This document shows, piece by piece, positions 43,012 to 51,231 of a DNA stretch of 64,000 bases. The position numbers and the translations under genes are program-made. A model generated the notes under the pieces. That model did not search any database, was not told where the DNA came from, and saw only the letters and a list, made by a program, of their open reading frames with translations. Source of the DNA: Sphingobacterium sp. HMA12 (lineage in GTDB: Bacteria > Bacteroidota > Bacteroidia > Sphingobacteriales > Sphingobacteriaceae). Every line of letters starts with the position of its first letter. Within the stretch, counting starts at the first letter, position 1. The stretch spans positions 1 to 64,000 of the forward strand of contig NZ_BEYR01000006.1 of assembly GCF_002933815.1 (NCBI RefSeq). Direction: 5' to 3'.

Positions 43012-43038
43012 GCCATCCTTTAGGGATGGCTATTTTTT
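43012..43038 (+). terminator. recA terminator
   Basis: GCCATCC pairs with GGATGGC around TTTAG, followed by a run of T (43032-43039). Confidence 0.78.
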
Positions 43039-43183
43039 TATCCTCTCCTGCACATAGCCATGATTAAGTTTAAATGATTATTTTGTTACATGCCCAAACT
43101 TTTGAGTTTGTAGTGTAAGATTTTATTATTTTTAGCGTAGCGAACATAAATCGCTGACTTTATTCCAAACTTAATTTTGAAAA

Positions 43184-43951
43184 ATGAACCATAAGCTCAT
43201 TGTATTTATATTGATCCTCTTCGGATCAATATTTCATCTCAGCGCACAAAAAATCCGCGTGCTTTCCTTCAATATTCATCATGGGAATCCACCCTCAGAA
43301 AAGGAATCTGTTATCAATCTCGATACCATCGCCCAAATTATTAAACATAGCAATGCTGATCTGGTTGGGTTGCAAGAAATTGACGTTAACCTAGCACGGT
43401 CCTACAATGAGGATCAAGCGAAAAAATTGGCTGAACTAACGGGAATGCATTACATTTTCTCAAAAGGAATAAATCTCGAAAAAGGTGAATATGGTACTGC
43501 GATATTGTCGAAACAGCCGATAGAACATGTGGAAAAACATTTTCTTCCTTCTCCAGTCGAAAGTGAACAACGAAGCTTATCCGTTGTTGAAGTGAGTATA
43601 AACAAAAAGAAGATCCTATTTGCAAACACCCACCTGGATCTAAAAGACAAAAACAAAATCGCACAGGCAAAGTTCATTACATCTCGTTTTAAAAATGAAA
43701 AACGACCTATTATCCTGGTCGGTGATTTAAACTCCGAACCCACTGATCCTGCGATTAAAGAACTTGGCACGTTATTCACAAAAACAACGAGCCAAAATGG
43801 TTTTACTTTTCCACAAGATAATCCAAGTACCGAAATAGACTATATTATGGTCAACACGGCATCACATCCCAAATTTGTCAACCACCGCGTTCTTGAAGAA
43901 AAATATGCGAGTGACCATCGACCATTGTATGTTGAAATCGACATTAAATAA
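43184..43951 (+). CDS. exported endonuclease/exonuclease/phosphatase family protein
   Basis: A 255-residue protein with a signal peptide (to ~HLSAQ). The EEP fold is clear: IRVLSFNIHHGN, LVGLQEIDVN with the metal Glu, GTAILSKQPI, FANTHLDLK, IILVGDLNSEPTDPAI, and the end EIDYIMVN...ASDHRPLYVEI with the catalytic His. Substrates in this family range from nucleic acids to phospholipids and inositol phosphates; a periplasmic phosphodiesterase is likely. The phosphoesterase gene begins 6 bases later. Confidence 0.85.
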   Translation: MNHKLIVFILILFGSIFHLSAQKIRVLSFNIHHGNPPSEKESVINLDTIAQIIKHSNADLVGLQEIDVNLARSYNEDQAKKLAELTGMHYIFSKGINLEKGEYGTAILSKQPIEHVEKHFLPSPVESEQRSLSVVEVSINKKKILFANTHLDLKDKNKIAQAKFITSRFKNEKRPIILVGDLNSEPTDPAIKELGTLFTKTTSQNGFTFPQDNPSTEIDYIMVNTASHPKFVNHRVLEEKYASDHRPLYVEIDIK

Positions 43952-43957
43952 CTCCTT

Positions 43958-45139
43958 ATGAATTTTAATAGAAGAAGGTTTTTAGAAGCGCTAGCACTGG
44001 CGGGAGTTACATTACCCAATATTAGCGTCGCTAAAGAAAAAGCAGCAGAAAATCCGCAAGGAGATTTTAGTTTTATAGTGCCTGCTTATTTACAGAATCA
44101 GACGGCAAACGGCATAAGCATTTTTACGATTCTGAATAAACCCGCATTGGCCTGGCTTGAAATCCTTGACAGTACCGGGAATGTACAGCAAACGGTCCAC
44201 CAATCCGAAGATGGTATGATTAATGCAAATACAGATTTCTTTCACTTCACGATCGATGAAGCACCCCGATCTTTCCGCTATCGTGTCCGGGCAAAGGAAA
44301 TCCAAAAATTTGATCCGTATAAGATTGAATATGCCCAAGAAATCCAAACACCAATCTTTGAGGCCAAACTGGCAAAAAACGATCAAGAGCAAATCCGTTG
44401 CCTGGTCTATAACGATGTTCATGAAGAAAAAAGTAGCTATCGTGATCTTCTACCAAATCAAGATACCTCAATCTTTGATTTCTTTGTCCTGAATGGAGAT
44501 TCCTTTCACTATGTGAGCAATCAGGAGGATATTACAGAAAAATTACTGAAACCCATCGAATTCTTCGCTACGGAGAAACCTTTTATTATGAATCGTGGTA
44601 ACCATGAAACGAGAGGTTCTTTTGCCCGCAATTTCAAACGATACTTTGGTTATCCCAATAATAAATACTATCAAGCTTTCAAAAGAGGTCCTATTTTCTG
44701 GATCATGCTGGACAGCGGTGAAGATAAACCTGACAACCACGAAGTATATGCCGGTACCGTAGATTATGACAATTACAGAAAAGAACAGGCTAAGTGGCTC
44801 GAAACTGTCTTACAGTCCAAGGAAAGAAAATCTGCACAACATACCGTGGTTATCAGCCATATTCCTATATTCCATTCAGACGATTGGCATGGCACGTTGC
44901 ATAATCGGGAATGCTTCCATCCTTTATTTCAGAAATATAAAATAGACGTGATGGTCTCAGGACATACGCACCAATATGGGTACTACCCCGCAGATAAAGA
45001 TCATAATTACCCTGTATTTATCGGTGGTGGTCCAAAAGCAGGCAAAAGGACAATTATTGATATTTCGGGATCCACAAAATCACTGGCTATCCGTATGACC
45101 CGTGACGATGGAACTGAATTAGGACAGTTTAAAAAATAA
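43958..45139 (+). CDS. Tat-exported metallophosphoesterase
   Basis: A 393-residue protein with a twin-arginine signal (FNRRRFLEALALAGVTLP). Residues ~35-135 form an Ig-like N-terminal domain as in purple acid phosphatases. The calcineurin-like domain has the metal motifs VYNDVHEE, VLNGDSFHYV, MNRGNHETRG, VVISHIPIFHSDDWH and MVSGHTHQYGYYP. It is likely a periplasmic phosphatase or phosphodiesterase, co-transcribed with the preceding EEP-family gene, which suggests joint phosphate or nucleotide scavenging. Confidence 0.87.
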   Translation: MNFNRRRFLEALALAGVTLPNISVAKEKAAENPQGDFSFIVPAYLQNQTANGISIFTILNKPALAWLEILDSTGNVQQTVHQSEDGMINANTDFFHFTIDEAPRSFRYRVRAKEIQKFDPYKIEYAQEIQTPIFEAKLAKNDQEQIRCLVYNDVHEEKSSYRDLLPNQDTSIFDFFVLNGDSFHYVSNQEDITEKLLKPIEFFATEKPFIMNRGNHETRGSFARNFKRYFGYPNNKYYQAFKRGPIFWIMLDSGEDKPDNHEVYAGTVDYDNYRKEQAKWLETVLQSKERKSAQHTVVISHIPIFHSDDWHGTLHNRECFHPLFQKYKIDVMVSGHTHQYGYYPADKDHNYPVFIGGGPKAGKRTIIDISGSTKSLAIRMTRDDGTELGQFKK

Positions 45140-45165
45140 AAGGCAGTCCAGTAATGGACTGCCTT
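45140..45165. terminator. intrinsic terminator
   Basis: AAGGCAGTCCA pairs with TGGACTGCCTT (11 bp, loop GTAA), after the phosphoesterase stop. Confidence 0.78.
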
Positions 45166-45245
45166 CTTTGGATATACCCGTTTCCTATCGGCATCAGCTT
45201 ATACAAAACCTTACCCATTCGTAGCGGACAAACCTTTAGGTATTT

Positions 45246-46883
45246 TTATTCACCTTTTTCTAAGAAAGGATATCTATAATCCGTATCCGGATTGAATGTT
45301 TCTTTGATTGTACGGGGAGAGACCCAACGTAACAAATTGATCATAGATCCAGCTTTGTCGTTTGTACCTGAACCCCTCGCACCGCCAAATGGCTGTTGCC
45401 CTACCACAGCACCAGTACATTTATCATTCACATAGAAGTTACCCGCAGCATGTCTTAATTTATCTGTAGCTAAATTAATGGCATAGCGGTCTTGTGCGAT
45501 AATAGAACCGGTCAATGCATAGATAGAGGTTTTATCAACGATATCTAATGTTTCTTCGAACTTAGCGTCCTCATAAACATATACGGACAATACCGGACCG
45601 AACAATTCTTCAACCATTGTTTCGTAGTCTGGCTTAGCAGCCGCAATGATTGTTGGATGAATGAAGTAGCCTTTAGACTTATCATAAGTACCACCAACGA
45701 CGATCTCTGCTTCATTGGACTCTTTCGCACGATCGATGTATTTTGCTAATTTATCAAATGACTTCTCATCGATAACGGCATTGATAAAATTTGTAAAATC
45801 TTCTGTTCCACCAATTGTAAATGACTTCACGTCGTTAGTCATTGACTCTTTTAATGCTGGCCACAATGATTTAGGAATATATGCACGTGATGCTGCTGAA
45901 CATTTCTGACCTTGATATTCAAATGCACCACGAACCAAAGCTGTATTTGCAGCTTTTAGATCTGCTGAAGGGTGCACAACGATAAAGTCTTTACCACCTG
46001 TCTCACCGACAATACGTGGATAAGTTTTGTAACGGTGAATATTGTCACCGATTGTTTTCCAGATATCCTGAAATACACCCGTTGAACCAGTAAAGTGGAT
46101 ACCAGCGAAATCAGGATGTTGGAAAATCACATCACCGGCATCTGGTCCCGAAACATACACCAAATTGATGACACCATCCGGAAGTCCAGCTTCACGGAAG
46201 ATTTTCATCAGTACGTTTGCCGAGTAGATCTGCGTATTAGATGGTTTCCATACAACAACATTTCCCATCATGGCAACACATGATGGCAAGTTACCCGCAA
46301 TAGCTGTAAAATTGAATGGTGTCAGTGCAAACACAAATCCTTCAAGCGGGCGTTGTTCCACACGGTTCCATACACCTTTGCCAGATACAGGAGGTTGTTG
46401 TTTATAGATTTCACTCATGTATTGCACATTGAAACGCAAGAAATCTATGATCTCACAGGCAGAGTCAATTTCCGCTTGATATGGGTTCTTCGATTGCCCC
46501 AACATTGTTGCCGCATTTAACTCATAACGGTATTTCCCTGAAATCAATTCAGCTGCTTTTAAGAATACTGCCGCACGATCTTCCCATGCTAGATTTTCCC
46601 AATCTTTTTTAGCCGCCAGAGCAGCATTGATTGCATCTGTTACATGAGATTTCTCACCTTGATTGTATTGACCTAAGATATGTTGGTGGTCATGTGGAGG
46701 AGCTATAGTTACTTTTTTTGAAGTAGTCACTTCTTTACCGCCAATATACATTGGGATATCAATTTGTTTCGAACGTGCCTCATCAATTGCTGCTTTCAAC
46801 AACTTACGTTCTTTCGTTCCGACAGCGTAAGTATACACCGGTTCATTTGCAGGAACAGGAACTGTAAAAAATCCTTTAGACAT
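45246..46883 (-). CDS. rocA: L-glutamate gamma-semialdehyde (P5C) dehydrogenase
   Basis: NAD-dependent oxidation of glutamate-5-semialdehyde to glutamate, the second step of proline (and arginine/ornithine) breakdown. At 545 residues it is the long ALDH4-type form: it begins MSKGFFTVPVPANEPVYTYA and has the catalytic Glu in RIVGETGGKDFIVVHPSA and Cys in AFEYQGQKCSAASRAYI. PFGGARGSGTNDKAGS is also typical. No proline dehydrogenase gene is adjacent. It is one of two distinct aldehyde dehydrogenases in this window. Confidence 0.94.
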   Translation of the reverse strand: MSKGFFTVPVPANEPVYTYAVGTKERKLLKAAIDEARSKQIDIPMYIGGKEVTTSKKVTIAPPHDHQHILGQYNQGEKSHVTDAINAALAAKKDWENLAWEDRAAVFLKAAELISGKYRYELNAATMLGQSKNPYQAEIDSACEIIDFLRFNVQYMSEIYKQQPPVSGKGVWNRVEQRPLEGFVFALTPFNFTAIAGNLPSCVAMMGNVVVWKPSNTQIYSANVLMKIFREAGLPDGVINLVYVSGPDAGDVIFQHPDFAGIHFTGSTGVFQDIWKTIGDNIHRYKTYPRIVGETGGKDFIVVHPSADLKAANTALVRGAFEYQGQKCSAASRAYIPKSLWPALKESMTNDVKSFTIGGTEDFTNFINAVIDEKSFDKLAKYIDRAKESNEAEIVVGGTYDKSKGYFIHPTIIAAAKPDYETMVEELFGPVLSVYVYEDAKFEETLDIVDKTSIYALTGSIIAQDRYAINLATDKLRHAAGNFYVNDKCTGAVVGQQPFGGARGSGTNDKAGSMINLLRWVSPRTIKETFNPDTDYRYPFLEKGE

Positions 46884-46973
46884 ATTACAATTATTTATTA
46901 TTCAACTTTTTAGCACCATACTAAATGGCGCCAATAGGAGTAAAATTACCTTAAATTTTATGAATACCCAAAG

Positions 46974-47627
46974 TTACTCTCCTTCTTTGAGCACCTTGGA
47001 AAAGATACGTTTAAATTTTTCCAATTTCGGTTTAATGACTAATTGACAATAAGGTTCCTTCCCATTTAACCTATAATAATCTTGATGATAGTCTTCTGCG
47101 GGGTAAAATATACTTGCGGGAACGACTTCCGTTACAATGGGTTGTTGGTAAACTTTCTCTTTAGTCAGCTCCATAATATAAAACTGTACTTTATCCAGTT
47201 GCTCCTTACTATGGACAAATATAGCCGAACGATATTGTGTTCCCACATCATTTCCCTGACGGTTGAGCTGTGTAGGATCATGCGCTACAAAAAAGGCTTC
47301 CACTAATTTATCGTAACTGATCACTTTCGGATCATAAATAATATTGGTTGCTTCGGCATGTCCCGTATTACCGGTACAGACCTGAGCATAGCTGGGATTG
47401 GCGACCCATCCGCCGGTATAGCCAGAAACAACTTTTTGTACGCCTTTCAACTCCTTAAACTGCGCTTCGGTACACCAGAAGCAGCCCGCAGCAAATGTAG
47501 CCGTATCAAGGCTTCCCGTACCTCTCAACGGAAGCTTAGAAAAATCTGATTTTGCAGCCTTGGGATCCTGTGCATGGCAAGAACTCAACAAAAAAATCGC
47601 TGCAACAATTACGCTAACATATTTCAT
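46974..47627 (-). CDS. msrA: peptide methionine sulfoxide reductase A, lipoprotein
   Basis: Reduces methionine-S-sulfoxide in proteins. The 217-residue protein starts at 47627 with a lipoprotein signal (VSVIVAAIFLLSSC, Cys17), so it acts at the periplasmic face of a membrane. The catalytic Cys49 is in TFAAGCFWCTEAQF; VSGYTGGWVANPSYAQVCTGNTGHAEA and the end AEDYHQDYY are family blocks. The frame extends 75 codons upstream, but that extension passes through the sodA terminator and is not coding. Confidence 0.93.
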   Translation of the reverse strand: MKYVSVIVAAIFLLSSCHAQDPKAAKSDFSKLPLRGTGSLDTATFAAGCFWCTEAQFKELKGVQKVVSGYTGGWVANPSYAQVCTGNTGHAEATNIIYDPKVISYDKLVEAFFVAHDPTQLNRQGNDVGTQYRSAIFVHSKEQLDKVQFYIMELTKEKVYQQPIVTEVVPASIFYPAEDYHQDYYRLNGKEPYCQLVIKPKLEKFKRIFSKVLKEGE

Positions 47628-47759
47628 TGTCCTATAATTACTTTGTGGATTGATAAAGAGCCCAGTCGCCAATAATTCGCCTAAAAGTCTATAATAATAC
47701 ACCTGACGGCAAATTACAAAAACATATGCCCTCCTAGCACTGTATCCCTTAAAACAAAG

Positions 47760-47787
47760 AAGCGACAATAAATTATTATTGTCGCTT
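47760..47787 (-). terminator. sodA terminator
   Basis: AAGCGACAATAA pairs with TTATTGTCGCTT (12 bp, loop ATTA) just beyond the sodA stop, with T-rich sequence on the minus strand after it. Confidence 0.8.
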
Positions 47788-47812
47788 CCTTTTGTACTAT
47801 CTAAATGATCAA

Positions 47813-48421
47813 TTATTTTGCTGCAGCATAATTTTGTGCTACGGCATCCCAATTGATCACATTAAAGATTTCCTCCAAGTAAGCCGGACGCTTATTTTGG
47901 AATTTCAAGTAATACGCATGTTCCCAAACGTCAATACCTAAAACTGGTGTTCCTTTTACTTCTGCTACGTCCATCAAAGGATTATCTTGATTTGGAGTCG
48001 AAGTCACTGCCAATTTGCCATCAGCACCAACGATCAACCAAGCCCAACCTGATCCAAAACGTGTAGCACCAGCAGCTTGAAGTTGTTTTTTCAACTCGTC
48101 AAATGAACCGAAAGTAGCATTGATCGCTTCTGCCAATTCACCTGTAGGAGCTCCGCCGGCATTTGGACCTAAAACTTTCCAAAACAAAGAGTGGTTGTAG
48201 TGACCACCACCATTATTACGTACCGCTGCTGAATATTTGCTCACATTCTTTATAATATCTAATAAAGATAAGTTTTCTGCATCTGTTCCTGCGATAGCTT
48301 TATTTAAATTGTCCACGTATGCCTGATGATGTCTGTCATGGTGGATTTCCATTGTAGTCTTGTCAATATGTGGTTCTAATGCGTCGGCTGCGTATGGTAA
48401 CGCTTCTAATTCAAATGCCAT
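47813..48421 (-). CDS. sodA: superoxide dismutase (Mn type by signature)
   Basis: Converts superoxide to peroxide and oxygen. The 202-residue protein has the metal ligands in EIHHDRHHQAYV, GGHYNHSLFW and GIDVWEHAYYLKF. The Gly-rich NNGGGHYNH and the Gln in STPNQDNPL match the Mn-type (or cambialistic) form rather than Fe-type, which has its Gln at the other place. No signal peptide is seen. It is followed by msrA, another oxidative-damage gene. Confidence 0.94.
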   Translation of the reverse strand: MAFELEALPYAADALEPHIDKTTMEIHHDRHHQAYVDNLNKAIAGTDAENLSLLDIIKNVSKYSAAVRNNGGGHYNHSLFWKVLGPNAGGAPTGELAEAINATFGSFDELKKQLQAAGATRFGSGWAWLIVGADGKLAVTSTPNQDNPLMDVAEVKGTPVLGIDVWEHAYYLKFQNKRPAYLEEIFNVINWDAVAQNYAAAK

Positions 48422-48462
48422 ATCTATTTTAATTTAAATGTTTATTACTTCGTTTATGTATA

Positions 48463-48470
48463 CAAATATA
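48463..48470 (-). promoter_or_regulatory. -7 element for sodA
   Basis: Minus strand TATATTTG about 42 bases before the sodA ATG. No clear -33 element. Confidence 0.45.
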
Positions 48471-48522
48471 ACACAATATAGCCTGTTATGTTTTTATGTG
48501 TTACAATAAATTCAATATTTCG

Positions 48523-48957
48523 TTAGCGTTTTTGACGAAAAAATGATTTTACCAAATCGGCACATTCCTCCTGCAAAACACCTTGGGTAACGACAGTCTT
48601 CGGGTGTAAGATCTTATCGTGAAAATGAGAATAACCACGCTTTTCATCCTTGGCTCCATAAACAATTTTACTGATATGTGTCCAGTAAGCTGCTCCAGCG
48701 CACATGATGCAGGGTTCAATAGTCACGTACAATGTGCAATCGTCCAGATATTTTCCGCCAATATAGTTTGCTGCTGCTGTAAAGGCCTGCATTTCGGCAT
48801 GAGCGGTGACATCATTCAAGCGTTGGGTAAGATTATGACCTTTACCGATAATACGGCCTTTATGTACGATAACTGCACCAATAGGAACCTCACCTTCTTC
48901 AAAAGCCTTTTTCGCTTCATTTAATGCCATCCGCATAAATGATTCATCACTATCCAT
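48523..48957 (-). CDS. tadA: tRNA-adenosine/nucleoside deaminase
   Basis: Cytidine-deaminase-fold enzyme of 144 residues from the ATG at 48957. Zinc site: His53 and catalytic Glu55 in TAHAEMQAF, Cys83 and Cys86 in IEPCIMCAGA. The start MDSDESFMRMALNEAKKAF and GEVPIGAVIV match TadA, which makes inosine-34 in tRNA-Arg(ACG). An ATG at 48990 is possible, but a TAAGTTTG -7-like element ends only four bases before it, favouring 48957. Other deaminases in this family act on guanine or cytosine, so substrate is inferred. Confidence 0.85.
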   Translation of the reverse strand: MDSDESFMRMALNEAKKAFEEGEVPIGAVIVHKGRIIGKGHNLTQRLNDVTAHAEMQAFTAAANYIGGKYLDDCTLYVTIEPCIMCAGAAYWTHISKIVYGAKDEKRGYSHFHDKILHPKTVVTQGVLQEECADLVKSFFRQKR

Positions 48958-48999
48958 TAACTGTGTTCCTTCAAAATCTATAAATGTCATGCCACAAAC

Positions 49000-49341
49000 T
49001 TAGCTAAGTTTCGATCCATTTGGTAATTTTCTATCCACAGAAGTCAAAATAATATCCCCATGCTCATCTGCAAATCCCGTCACCAAACATTCAGAGAAAA
49101 AATTGGCAATCTGTTTCTTTGGGAAGTTTACCACTGCGACAACTTGTTTACCGATCAACTCTTCTTTCCTATAATGTACTGTAATCTGGGCACTGCTCTG
49201 TAATATGCCAATTTCGGTTCCAAAATCTAGTGTCAGCTGATAAGCTGGCTTTTTTGCTTTTGGAAAATCCTTTACCTCCAAAATGGTTCCGACCCGTAAA
49301 TCTACTTTTTCAAAATCTGTCCAGCTGATGCTGTCACTCAT
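49000..49341 (-). CDS. csaA: tRNA-binding / chaperone-like protein CsaA
   Basis: A 113-residue EMAP/tRNA-binding OB-fold protein. Family blocks are FEKVDLRVGTILEVKDFPKAKKPAYQLTLDFG, SSAQIT, GKQVVAVVNFP and the end LPNGSKLS. CsaA dimers bind tRNA and show chaperone activity in some bacteria. Its ATG overlaps the TGA of the upstream small gene (ATGA), so the two are translationally coupled. Confidence 0.9.
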   Translation of the reverse strand: MSDSISWTDFEKVDLRVGTILEVKDFPKAKKPAYQLTLDFGTEIGILQSSAQITVHYRKEELIGKQVVAVVNFPKKQIANFFSECLVTGFADEHGDIILTSVDRKLPNGSKLS

Positions 49342-49547
49342 AATCTATTGCTATTAATGTCCTGAATTTCCTTTCCTATTGTAAATATTATATAAGAGGG
49401 TTTGCGTCTTAAACGCGACGAGAGTTTATGGATCAATTTATCCTCTTCACCTGCTTGAAAAGCTAAATCTTCGTCGCTCAAATGATTGTACTTGCGACGG
49501 AGTTTTTCTTTGGCAACCTGCCATTGTTCTTCGTTAATTTTCAGCAT
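49338..49547 (-). CDS. CsbD-like small stress protein
   Basis: A 69-residue protein. Its first half, EEQWQVAKEKLRRKYNHLSDEDLAFQAGEEDKLIHKLSSRLRRKP, follows the pattern of CsbD-like proteins (W...K.KLK..Y..L.DEDL.Y..G.EDEL...L). The usual C-terminal helix is replaced by a more hydrophobic end (YIIFTIGKEIQ). Role unknown beyond stress association in relatives. It overlaps csaA by four bases. Confidence 0.6.
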   Translation of the reverse strand: MLKINEEQWQVAKEKLRRKYNHLSDEDLAFQAGEEDKLIHKLSSRLRRKPSYIIFTIGKEIQDINSNRL

Positions 49548-49635
49548 AACTATGATTTAGGTATAAAATTTGTATATCTTTACCAAACTTGTGAAAGTTT
49601 ATTTAAAGATACAATATATACATAAATAAAAGATT

Positions 49636-50232
49636 ATGAAAAAGATTTTACCAGCATTACTCTTGATTTGTGGTAGCGTAGCAACGGCACAAGCCCAGCT
49701 TTTGCCTGGATTTGAGGTCGGTTTAAAAGGTGCCTTAAACTTCTCAAAGTTTAAAAGCGATGGCAAATATTTCAATTCCGACAATAAAGCGGGGTATCAG
49801 GCCGGTCTTTATGGTCGTGTTGGCGTTTTAGGGTTTCACGTTCAGCCTGAGGTCTATTTAACAGGAAAAAACACAAAAGTAACTAATTCTGAAGGAGAAT
49901 CAACCGACGTTAAATTTACAACTGTTGACATTCCTGTGCTATTAGGTAAACGTTTTGGTTTAGGCCCAATTGGTGCGCGAATCCAGACCGGTCCAATCTT
50001 TTCTTTTAAAGTAGATGATAAACAAGATAAGGTAATTGCCAACTTAGATCCAAATAACTACAAGAAGAGCGGCACAGCTTGGGCATTTGGCGTCGGTGCA
50101 GATATTTCAAGCTTACGTGTAGATGTACGTTACGAGATGGGATTGAACAAAGTAAACAACGAAAGTCAGGCAAATCCTAAAATCAATATGTGGAGCATCG
50201 GTTTGGGCTATAGATTATTCAGTATTCTATAG
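49636..50232 (+). CDS. outer-membrane beta-barrel protein (porin-like)
   Basis: A 198-residue protein with a signal peptide (MKKILPALLLICGSVATAQA) and alternating strands: FEVGLKGALNFSKFKSDG, AGYQAGLYGRVGVLGFHVQPEVYLTG, FTTVDIPVLLGKRFG, AWAFGVGADISSLRVDVRYEMGL, and the C-terminal strand MWSIGLGYRLF. This is the small eight-strand PorT/OmpA-barrel type common in Bacteroidota. Function is unknown. A strong terminator follows. Confidence 0.83.
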   Translation: MKKILPALLLICGSVATAQAQLLPGFEVGLKGALNFSKFKSDGKYFNSDNKAGYQAGLYGRVGVLGFHVQPEVYLTGKNTKVTNSEGESTDVKFTTVDIPVLLGKRFGLGPIGARIQTGPIFSFKVDDKQDKVIANLDPNNYKKSGTAWAFGVGADISSLRVDVRYEMGLNKVNNESQANPKINMWSIGLGYRLFSIL

Positions 50233-50259
50233 TTTATAAACCACTGTTCATATGACATC

Positions 50260-50292
50260 AAAAAGTCCGTTTTTATCCAAAACGGACTTTTT
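50260..50292 (+). terminator. intrinsic terminator
   Basis: AAAAAGTCCGTTTT pairs with AAAACGGACTTTTT (14 bp, loop TATCC). Confidence 0.85.
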
Positions 50293-50368
50293 ATTTTAAC
50301 AAACTTTAGAACCGTTCTAAATTATTCCTTTTTCTTGTCAAAATGGTATCATATTTAATAGCAAATAG

Positions 50369-50376
50369 TAGATTTG
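50369..50376 (+). promoter_or_regulatory. -7 element for sdhCAB
   Basis: TAGATTTG lies 27 bases before the sdhC ATG. The -33 element is not clear. Confidence 0.5.
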
Positions 50377-50403
50377 CCTAATTAAAATTAAATTACAAGG
50401 ATA

Positions 50404-51174
50404 ATGAGTAAATCAAAGCCAGTTTTCAGTTCTTCGATTGGGAAGAAGCTAATCATGAGCTTAACAGGAATCTTCCTATGTTTATTCCTAGTTGTTCACT
50501 TGGTTGGTAACTTGCAATTATTTAAAGATGATGCGGGTCTAGCGTTCAACAAATACGCTTATTTCATGACTCACTTTACACCAATCAAAGTTGTTTCTTA
50601 CTTATTGTACGCTTCGGTCATCGTTCACGTCATCTACGCCATTACATTGTCGATGAAAAACAAAGCCGCCCGTCCTATTGGTTATGCCAAATATGATGGT
50701 CAAGCAAACAGTAAATGGAATTCACGCAACATGGGTATCTTAGGTACTGTCATTTTAGTATTCTTAGCGACACACATGTCTAATTTTTGGTGGAAGTTTC
50801 ACAATGACGAAGTACCTTACATCGAATACCGTACTGATTTGGCAACGGGACAAACAACAGCTAGAGAACTTCAAGCTTCTGAATTCCACGACTACCAAGA
50901 AACGGTAGAAAACAACGTTCAAATCTTAAAAGCCAGAGATTTGTACAAACAAGTTGACTTTGCCTTCAAAAATATGGCTTTAGTTGCTTTGTACGTTATT
51001 GCCATGGCGGCTTTGGCATTCCACTTAATTCATGGTTTCCAATCTGCATTCCAAACTTTGGGTTTTAACCACAGAAGATATATTGGAATTATCAGAGCAA
51101 TCGGAGTTTGGGTATTTGGGGTATTAATTCCAATTGGCTTTGCAATAATGCCATTGTTTTTCTTCTTTAAATAA
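50404..51174 (+). CDS. sdhC: succinate dehydrogenase cytochrome b subunit (b558 type)
   Basis: Membrane anchor of complex II, 256 residues with about five helices: LIMSLTGIFLCLFLVVHLVGNLQ, VVSYLLYASVIVHVIYAITLSM, MGILGTVILVFLATHMSNFWW, FKNMALVALYVIAMAALAFHLIHGFQSAF and the final YIGIIRAIGVWVFGVLIPIGFAI. Histidines in helices 1, 2, 3 and 4 are the haem ligands expected of the di-haem type B enzyme, which needs only one anchor subunit. It is followed by sdhA and sdhB in one operon. Confidence 0.93.
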   Translation: MSKSKPVFSSSIGKKLIMSLTGIFLCLFLVVHLVGNLQLFKDDAGLAFNKYAYFMTHFTPIKVVSYLLYASVIVHVIYAITLSMKNKAARPIGYAKYDGQANSKWNSRNMGILGTVILVFLATHMSNFWWKFHNDEVPYIEYRTDLATGQTTARELQASEFHDYQETVENNVQILKARDLYKQVDFAFKNMALVALYVIAMAALAFHLIHGFQSAFQTLGFNHRRYIGIIRAIGVWVFGVLIPIGFAIMPLFFFFK

Positions 51175-51231
51175 TTCAGAATCTTTTAAGATGGGGTTTA
51201 GGCCTTATCGTTCAATATAAAATTAAGAGAT

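Noticed and set aside
47628..47852. 75-residue N-terminal extension of MsrA
   Set aside because: It covers the sodA terminator and has no protein-like character, while the internal ATG at 47627 begins a normal lipoprotein signal.
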